Source of the DNA: Branchiostoma floridae
Lineage: Eukaryota; Chordata; Leptocardii; Amphioxiformes; Branchiostomatidae
NCBI RefSeq assembly: GCF_000003815.2
Contig: NC_049991.1
Coordinates: 4,522,195-4,586,194 of the forward strand
DNA: 64,000 bases
Direction: 5' to 3'
A program made the translations under genes and the position numbers. Shown in pieces: positions 58,365-64,000 of this stretch (the first letter of the stretch is position 1; the number at the start of each line of letters is the position of its first letter). Under the pieces are notes generated by a model, which saw only the letters and a program-made list of their open reading frames with translations, searched no databases and was not told where the DNA came from.

Positions 58365-58714
58365 CCCAGTACCCAAGTTATTGGTGTTTTGTATAGCTTT
58401 ATGTCTCATGTCTAAAACAACTAAATTTGCATGATGATTGTTGAGTAAGTTAAATGTAAGAGGCGCCACTACACAGTGACCTTGTTTCGAACGTAGCCAT
58501 TTTAAATGTTCAAATTCTTTGGTTACGCAAAAATCGATTATTGTACTCAAAACCGTGTTTCATCCAGACGAAAGCTCTGTGCATTAACTTGGGTTCTTCG
58601 CGATTTTATTCAGCACTGTTGATGAAGACAAACATGCCTCATTTCTGCATAAAGAGACAATCAAAAATTCATCCGAAGTTACAGCACATCCGAAGTTACA
58701 GCACCCCCCGTTAG

Positions 58715-59053
58715 TATGCTATTACACAACAGGAAGAAATGGAACAACTTACGTCAATTGCGTGCTAGCGTCTTGAACGAGGCCAATGGGACCTTCCCCA
58801 GCTTGTCAACCCCTTACACAACTTTCTCATTCTATTCCTGCCGATATCCGGCGTTTATTCAGCTCACTAACAGCTGTTCAAGATTAATATTCATCGATTT
58901 GGTGACCAAAACATCACGTCGACAGCGCCATTTTAGGTCACCAAAGGTCAACTCAAATCCTGCTCTCTGATTGGTCGAGGTGAAGAAATTTCCCACTACT
59001 CCTTGCGCTACTCCCTGAGGGCCTCCACTTCCGGGTTTCGAACCTGCAAAAAC
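58715..59053 (+). promoter_or_regulatory. DXO proximal promoter
   Basis: TATA-less, GC-richer than its surroundings. It contains a YY1-like GCGCCATTTT (58925-58934), an inverted CCAAT box (CTGATTGGTC, 58968-58977) and an ETS site (CACTTCCGGG, 59026-59035) just before the DXO start. These are typical of housekeeping, often bidirectional, promoters. The other half of the ancestral interval would now lie before STK19, at 53674-54240. Confidence 0.5.
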
Positions 59054-62000
59054 ATGACTTCTTCCACTGGTCTTAAAAGACGGATTGAAGACAAGGAAAC
59101 GAACCAGAAGAAGGCAAGGTACGACCTGAAACGAACTGAAGATTTCAGCGGTGGAAGAGCGGCGTTCGAGGTTTACCCGATATCGAGATTCGATCTGCCG
59201 TTTCCTAACTACAGACAGCCTTCCGAGGTGGGCGTTTTCTCTCTGGACGCAGAGAGGGAGTTTCACAACGACGGGCGTAAACTTCGGTGGGTAGAATGCA
59301 TGTATCAGATACGTATATGCTGTATACTAATGATTACGTATATTCTCGATATTTCGTCATACAAAGATGTATTTGCCATCATTAATACTTTTAGAATTAA
59401 AGCACCAAAAGAATGGTTTAGTTGTGCAATTTTTAGAGATTGGCCAAATTTTGGGTCCAGATGCTTGAGTTCCGCAATATATGATAGAGTATCAGCGCTT
59501 TGTAGATCTTTAGCAATTAGGTTATGATTATTGATTGTTTTATACATGTTAGTCACTGGCAATTTTTAGTTTTTAAAACCATTTACAAATGCAAACTGTG
59601 TGACAATGTCACAGGGGCTTTAGAGACATAATTGATATAAAGATGGGGAATTATATAGCTATAGCCAAGAAACACAGTGGAAGCAACAGTCTTTATTGCA
59701 TGTGTTTATACTATACATATCTAACGTTAGTGTACGTAATCTATTCCTTTTGTTTTTTCTACAGGTATTACATTGTCCCTCCAGATCCCAAACATGTGAG
59801 CTTTGACCTAACGGAGGGTTACGACACATTGATCAAAAGAGATGAAGACGAAAAGGAACGGTTAGATCACCTCTTAAGGTATTTCTATATATCCAGATGT
59901 CACAAATTTATAATCTGAATTAGAACTAACTAAAATTAAATCCAGATAAAACTGCCCAAGAAGCCCACTTGTGGGACTGAAAAAAAACAGATCTATGTGG
60001 ACAGGTGTTCACTTTAGACAATGTAAGATTCTTGATTGTTACATGTGAATTGGAAAAATTTCTTTTGGACCACCATAAGTATGTGGCATGCTCACATCAT
60101 CCTCCTATGCAGAGTACATCCAACAGCCAAACTGCCTGTCTGGATGTACCCTGCTCTTTTAACTGTCACTCTTAGTTCCTGTGGACGTCCCCCCCAAACC
60201 AGCTGTCAGCCAATCAGAGAATAAGTTTCCCGTTTTCAAAAGCTGTCTCGCATGTATAAGGGTAACCTCATTGATATTTATAAGCAGGGCGGTCAGGAAC
60301 TAAGGGTGACGGTTGAAAGAGCAGGGCACATTAAGACAAGCTATTAGGTTGTTGGATGTACATTTGTACTCTGCGTAGGAGGATGGCTCACATTGGCCTC
60401 AGGCGGTCTTTATGTATACGTAATATTGAGGTGGTAAAATTAGTGATTTGAAAGTTTTTTCTTTGTGAAACTTATACAAACAGTGAAACACATCAATACT
60501 TATACAGTACTACAATGTACAATCAAAATGCTTTGAATTCTTTTTTTTTTAGATGCTTAAGTCTCTTGTCTTATTCAGTTATGTGTCATTATGTCCATTT
60601 ACACACCATAAATTATCATCCTAAATGCTTTTAGGTGGATTCTAAAGAACAGGAGGAAATTCTTACTTGCCAGAAGATCGATTTCTACCAGCTCTGAGAC
60701 TAGTGATCAAGAACCTGGAGCCGATCATGCAGAAAGGTACGTAAAGTAACAGTTAAGGATTTAGAATCATGACCTTTGGCCTAACTAGCTAACACATGCC
60801 ATCTGGATCAAAGTCTGTGGATTTGTGGGGTGAATTCAAGCCTAGTGTCAGCTCATCAGCTCAGACATGTTGTAAGGGATTGCATTTGTCATTTCAAATG
60901 GTGTAAAGATGGTTTTGAAGATGAGTATCATTTTCTAATGACATGCCCTACATATAGCGTAGATAGACAAAGATTAATGGATATAATCACATGTAAAACT
61001 AGCACACCTTTACCAAAGATAAACACATGTACTTTCAATCTGCTTAATATGTCATGTCCAGACTACATATCTTTGCATTTAGGTCAGTACATATGTAATG
61101 CCCTAAAAAAGAGAGGATCTATTGTACAGTAACAGACCGACTTGTTTAACTTACATATTACACTATGTCAATACGCCATTTATGTTCACATTCCTGTACT
61201 ATACATGTACATGTTCAACTTTGTAGTTATAGACCTTAGACAAGTGTCATTGTGTTAATTGACTTATTAATGTTGCCTTATAATTGTACAAATGTCGTGC
61301 AATAAAGTTCATACATTCATATAAAGCAGGCAGCTCCATGTATGGGTGAGCTCAGTCATAAGCCTCAAGCATCACATCCGCACATAAGAGAACCTAACAC
61401 ACTTATAAACAAGAGTAGGGTGTGAGGATTCAGTGTGCTTAGTTAAAAATGGGTGCTGTACTATGTGGCAGTTTCACGAGTAGCTCTGAGATTCTGCCCT
61501 TACTTGGGATGTCGTTACATTTCATCCATTCTAATTTTCTTCCAGACAAGTTAGAAAAAACCTACATGTACTTGGTCATTAAGATAATTACTAGTACATG
61601 TACAACTGTATACCATACCATTAGGCTTGGCCTATAGTATTGTGTGTGAGTAGAAAAAAAGAATTACAATAATAGCTAATATCTATTGTCTAAGTAGAAA
61701 TATCTTTTGTCACCAGCAGAAACAGTCTAGATTGTTTTCTCTACTAGGGAAAATATGAATAAGTAAATGCAGAAATGTTCGTGGCGGATTAATGTTAGCG
61801 GTTTTCACGGTGACCACTTCAGCGCAAACTTAAAACCACCGCAAACATTTTTCTGTTATGGTTTTAGTGCAGTCTTGGTGTTACCGCGAAGTTAAAGCCA
61901 CTGGAAAAGTCTCTTTTCCTGCAACCGCGAAATTAAATACCCGCGAACTTAAATGCATTTACAGTATTAATCAGATTGATGATTGACTGAAACATGCTTG

Positions 62001-64000
62001 TTTCCAGTGACAGCCAGCTGCACACAGACTTCATCGCGTGGCGCGGACACTTCACCAAGATCCTCTGTACGCCATACGAGAACCAGGACGGCTGGACCAT
62101 GGCCGTGTCAAAGTTCAACGGGACCTGGTACATCAGCGAGGTGGAGACGCCAGAGCAGCGAGACCGGAGAGTCAACATGGCGGACAGACAGCGCGAGATG
62201 ACATACTGGGGGTACAAGTTTGAACAGTATCTCACAGCTGGTAAGGGAACACTAACTTCAAGTCAGGCTTTTAGCTAGGATTTTATTATAGGGAGTCCAA
62301 ATTTCTTGATGAGTTGCAGTAAGTAACTATTGTAGGGGGGCGGGGAGGGGGGGTCCAGGGGCATCTATCTTCAATGGTGAAGAGTTTTGAGAACTTGCAT
62401 TCAAAGGTATCCTGAGGGGCAAAATTACTGTGAAAGAGAACACAATAGAAGACTGTGACCACAAATGAACTACTGGCATCCCTTGTCAATCAGAATTTCA
62501 TGCTTGTCAGAGGATCTGCTCTGGTGTAAGAGGCGTGCCATCTTATGTATCCACTTTCTTGTTATTTTAAGAAAAGCGCGTCCAGATATCACCATGATGT
62601 ATGCCTAGCTGAAAGACTGCTTCACGGCTGTCTCAAAGACATAATTTCACACAATCTGTCCAAAAAAATTGAAATTCTGTACTTAAAATTGATGAAAATG
62701 TGTTTTCATCAGCTTTAAAAGAGATTTTACAAGGAAAATTAAAATTGGCTTCAAAACAATGAGAGGGCTGGAAAAAAGTTAAAGCTGAAGACAGCCCTGA
62801 CTAACCTATTCTTATTTGAGGCATTATACTTTCCTTCAAGCTGTTAAAAGTACTGCATCGACATTAGGGTGTTTGGCCAAGAATGCAAAGGTTTAGGTCT
62901 TCAATCCCGCAATCTTAACACGTCCCTGGCACTCTACATGGCTTTCCTCACTTAATCCAGGTGTAAAAATGGGTCCCTCTGTCTTGTTTCAACTGTACAG
63001 CGATTTACATCATTCACTGGGACTCCAGGAAGAATTGACATATCAGCTAATCTCGAACCAGATCCACGGTGTGTAATGTATAGTATCAAACTTCTCCGGT
63101 GCCCGTTTGACTCCCTTGGCCGGCTACACTCCTTGGCCAGCTTTGATACTATCTTATGGCACCGTAGGATGTGCTTGGAGCATAATATCAGCCACTAATG
63201 GAGATCCAAGTTAGATGAAACCAAACCAAACTTTGCTCTTTTGAAATCAGGTGAACCACACGGGAAGCCAGAGATGTCGGACCCAGTCAACACGAACGAG
63301 GCGTTCTGCACGGTCATCAGAACGAGGCTCAACACGCACTCGCTGGTGTTCTCAGGGGAGGTGGACTGCAGGTTGGCTGACGGTCACATGAGGGCGCCCC
63401 AGTGCTACATCGAACTGAAGACAAGCCGAGAGATGTATAAACCCAACCAGCAGAGGAACTTCAGGAGGTGCTTGTTTTGTGAATTGTACTTCTGAATTCA
63501 GGGCCACTTTATGGAATAGCTAGATAGGAAAATATTAACGTGCTCTTCAACTTATATCTCAGTCTGTCACTGACGAAAAATAACGGATGTTATCTGAAAC
63601 GTCTGACCGCCATTTGGCTTATCTTTTTACCTGGATGTCTAAGGTTCATCAACACAGACATCTTATGTTTGAAGATTTTTAATTATGATTATGACGAGGA
63701 CTAACAAATATTAACATTTTAGTCATACCTGAGTCATAATTTTTGTTCGGGTGTCTGGACAGGGTGATAACCTGGGTTATTGCATGCGATTCTGCTGTTA
63801 TTATATACTATAGTCTATAATTTGAATGCACTTCAAGTGTGCCACTTTAAAAAATTTGAATACCTGACATCAGAATTGCTGTTGTTACAAGTTTTTGTTT
63901 GTGAACATCTGGCTTTTGTTTATTATTGATGTTTGTTGATGTTTTGTGTAGATTTAAGCTGCTGAAGTGGTGGGCGCAGTCCTTCCCTCCCGGGCGTGCC
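59054..64000 (+). CDS. DXO: DXO/Dom3Z decapping exoribonuclease, 5' part (truncated by window end)
   Basis: A nuclear enzyme that removes incomplete or non-canonical 5' caps (including NAD caps) and degrades the RNA 5' to 3'. Exons: 59054-59286, 59765-59878, 60635-60736, 62008-62240, 63251-63467, and 63952 onward past the edge; 948 nt in frame, 316 residues seen of a usual roughly 400. Conserved catalytic features are EAFCTVIRTRL (Glu244), GEVDC (Glu264, Asp266) and IELKTS (Glu282, Lys284), which bind the metal ions, followed by FKLLKWWAQSF. The N-terminus carries RFDLPFPNYRQPSEVG and YDTLIKRDEDEKERLDHLL. Start: first ATG of the open frame (59054); upstream codons are open but lack ATG. Divergent from STK19. 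Introns hold a LINE remnant, MITEs and a ribozyme-like motif. Confidence 0.95.
60098..60385. mobile_element. MITE-like inverted repeat
   Basis: Arms of about 85-95 bp (60098-60182 and 60293-60385) are inverse copies: ATCCTCCTATGCAGAGTACA on the left, and TGTACTCTGCGTAGGAGGAT with minor changes on the right. In DXO intron 2. Confidence 0.7.
60830..61320 (+). pseudogene. 5'-truncated LINE remnant (reverse-transcriptase C-terminal end)
   Basis: The 60830-61132 frame encodes a C-terminal segment with EDEYHFLMTCPTYSVDRQRL, resembling the cysteine/histidine motif that follows the reverse transcriptase domain in many LINEs (usual form ED-x-HFL-x-CP-x-Y). It ends in a 3' UTR with CAATAAAGTTCATA near 61300, a typical LINE tail. 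No start or catalytic domain remains. It lies in DXO intron 3. Confidence 0.6.
61762..61966. mobile_element. MITE, TACTGTAAATGCA ends
   Basis: Left end GTAAATGCAGAAATGTTCG (first bases lost) and right end AACTTAAATGCATTTACAGTA. Closely related to 53038-53245. It lies about 40 bp before DXO exon 4. Confidence 0.7.
62264..62619. mobile_element. hAT-like MITE, CAGGCTTTTAGC family
   Basis: Starts CAGGCTTTTAGCTAGG and ends GCCTAGCTGAAAGACTG. Flanks CTTCAAGT and CTTCACGG agree at 6 of 8 positions. Inverted relative of 18503-18857. In DXO intron 4. Confidence 0.65.
63050..63175 (-). mobile_element. short repeat with ATAGTATCAAA inverted ends
   Basis: Reverse-orientation copy of 32742-32850; ATAGTATCAAA at 63080-63090 and TTTGATACTAT at 63142-63152. 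In DXO intron 4, about 75 bp before exon 5. Confidence 0.6.
63566..63607 (+). ncRNA. hammerhead-ribozyme-like motif
   Basis: Order seen: GTCA (63566-63569), CTGACGA (63570-63576), a hairpin ATAAC-GGAT-GTTAT (63580-63593), GAAAC (63596-63600), GTC (63601-63603), TGAC (63604-63607). GTCA pairs with TGAC as stem I and all core hammerhead words are in the right order. Weak points: a few unpaired bases between CTGACGA and the stem, and almost no stem III. Minimal hammerheads of this sort are known from Penelope-like retroelements (family knowledge). Transcribed in DXO intron 5 sense. Confidence 0.45.

Larger units (their letters stand above)
54241..58714. mobile_element. 4.47 kb nested TIR element splitting the STK19-DXO promoter interval
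   Basis: Left end CTAACGGAATGTGCTGTAAC and right end (inverse) CTAACGGGGGGTGCTGTAAC agree at 25 of 29 bases over the first 29. TA flanks both sides (54239-54240, 58715-58716). The core word TGCTGTAACTTCGGA is repeated twice at the right end and recurs as CTAACTTCGGAT near 54490. No transposase is recognised; the open frame 54569-54919 has no family match I can name. Two further elements sit inside. Confidence 0.8.

Overview
This is a eukaryotic nuclear window with intron-rich genes, GT-AG splice sites, abundant small DNA transposons (MITEs), SINEs and satellites. Gene content and repeat style suggest an invertebrate chordate, most likely a lancelet (Branchiostoma). That is inferred from protein similarity and gene order, not from a database search. 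No prokaryotic or viral genes are seen.

Four protein-coding genes were rebuilt exon by exon, and every splice phase closes. (1) 9191-28349 (+): PLA2G6-type calcium-independent phospholipase A2, 17 coding exons, 808 residues, ankyrin repeats followed by a patatin-like lipase domain. (2) 31590-46621 (+): MAP2K4/MKK4-type dual-specificity kinase, 12 exons, 372 residues. (3) 50172-53673 (-): STK19, 7 exons, 265 residues. (4) 59054 to the window end (+): DXO decapping exonuclease, 6 exons seen, 316 residues, cut off by the window edge. MAP2K4 and STK19 are tail to tail. STK19 and DXO are head to head, which is also their arrangement in the human MHC class III region.

Region by region: 1-9164 is non-coding, with a large inverted repeat, a 5S-derived SINE, a full-length tRNA-derived SINE and a possible promoter near 7.3 kb. 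PLA2G6 introns hold a Harbinger-like element lodged in a splice donor, a roughly 1.9 kb minisatellite carrying three truncated copies of the next exon, two candidate microexons and a roughly 140 bp satellite. MAP2K4 introns hold a 1.58 kb terminal-inverted-repeat element with promoter-like motifs, several hAT-like MITEs and a near-identical tandem duplication spanning a splice acceptor. 46.6-50.1 kb is 3' UTR and contains a 100 N assembly gap. The STK19-DXO promoter interval has been split by a 4.47 kb element with TA target duplications. Inside it sit a 2.1 kb element with perfect 25 bp inverted ends, which carries seven copies of the 18-mer TGTAGCGTCCGTACCCCC, and an 826 bp fold-back element with a 9 bp target duplication.

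The four genes do not form one pathway: lipid remodelling, stress-kinase signalling, transcription-coupled DNA repair and RNA 5'-end quality control. The most unusual signals are the nested element with the dispersed 18-mer, the repeated duplication of splice junctions in three different genes, the transposon that rebuilds a splice donor, and two hammerhead-ribozyme-like motifs.
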